Source: Candidatus Kapaibacterium sp. (GTDB lineage Bacteria > Bacteroidota > Ignavibacteria > Kapaibacteriales > UBA2268). Taken from it: a stretch of DNA of 7,169 bases. The DNA lies in contig JAQUZU010000094.1 in assembly GCA_028691175.1 (NCBI GenBank), positions 1 through 7,169 on the forward strand. The letters run 5' to 3'. Of the stretch, positions 7,112-7,169 are shown piece by piece. The notes under the pieces were generated by a model that was not told where the DNA came from, did no database searches, and saw nothing but the letters and a program-made list of their open reading frames with translations. The stretch's first letter is position 1. Every line of letters starts with the position of its first letter. The position numbers were made by a program, and so were the translations under genes.

Positions 7112-7138
7112 AGCAAGCCGAAAAAAATTCGGCTTGCT
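7112..7138 (-). terminator. Hairpin, probable terminator of an upstream minus-strand gene
   Basis: A perfect 11-bp inverted repeat, AGCAAGCCGAA (7112-7122) and TTCGGCTTGCT (7128-7138), with a 5-nt loop of A residues. On the minus strand it is followed by TGTTGCTTTTC, a weak T-rich tract, and it lies 7 bp after an in-frame TAA at 7146-7148. This fits a terminator for a gene entering from the right, separating it from bamD. The dyad is certain; direction and function are inferred. Confidence 0.6.
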
Positions 7139-7145
7139 CCGGCAT

Positions 7146-7169
7146 TTACCTTTCGATTGGTGTCTCGAT
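7146..7169 (-). CDS. Possible C-terminal end of an unidentified minus-strand gene
   Basis: Read on the minus strand from the right edge, one frame gives IETPIER followed by TAA (7146-7148), with the hairpin at 7112-7138 just downstream. The stop-then-hairpin layout is what the 3' end of a gene looks like, but seven codons are too few to identify a product or to exclude chance. The other two minus frames stay open further and run into the hairpin, which makes them less likely. Confidence 0.3.
   Translation of the reverse strand: METPIER

Overview
The window looks like ordinary chromosome of a Gram-negative bacterium in the Bacteroidota / Chlorobiota / Ignavibacteriota-Kapabacteria part of the FCB group. 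Four things point there: a secreted subtilase ending in a type IX secretion (T9SS) sorting domain; a BamD lipoprotein; promoter -7 boxes of the TAnnTTTG kind that is characteristic of Bacteroidota (TATATTTGC and TAATTTTG); and start codons preceded by A/T-rich sequence with no clear Shine-Dalgarno. I cannot place it to genus.

Layout. Bases 1-1238 (minus strand, running off the left edge) carry the N-terminal 412 codons of a large restriction-modification protein. It has a PD-(D/E)XK nuclease signature near the N-terminus, then an N6-adenine methyltransferase core that the window edge cuts at the catalytic NPP(Y) motif. A 169-bp divergent intergenic region (1239-1407) separates it from a plus-strand exported S8 serine peptidase (1408-4254) with signal peptide, prodomain, Asp-His-Ser catalytic core, a long beta-rich accessory region and a T9SS C-terminal domain. 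After 119 bp that hold a good -7 box and a perfect 9-bp hairpin comes lepA (4374-6176), the elongation factor 4 GTPase. lepA converges on bamD (6231-6968, minus), with a perfect 13-bp inverted repeat between them serving as a shared bidirectional terminator. The right end (6969-7169) is the bamD upstream region, with an 11-bp hairpin and probably the last seven codons of another minus-strand gene.

The genes do not form one pathway. lepA (translation) and bamD (outer-membrane protein assembly) are housekeeping genes. The subtilase would cross the inner membrane by Sec and the outer membrane by T9SS. The restriction-modification gene is the accessory element. No tRNA, rRNA, CRISPR array, insertion sequence or integrase was seen. 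The points most worth following up are the fused nuclease-methyltransferase, the hairpin at the expected 5' end of the lepA mRNA, and the conserved-looking accessory region of the subtilase.
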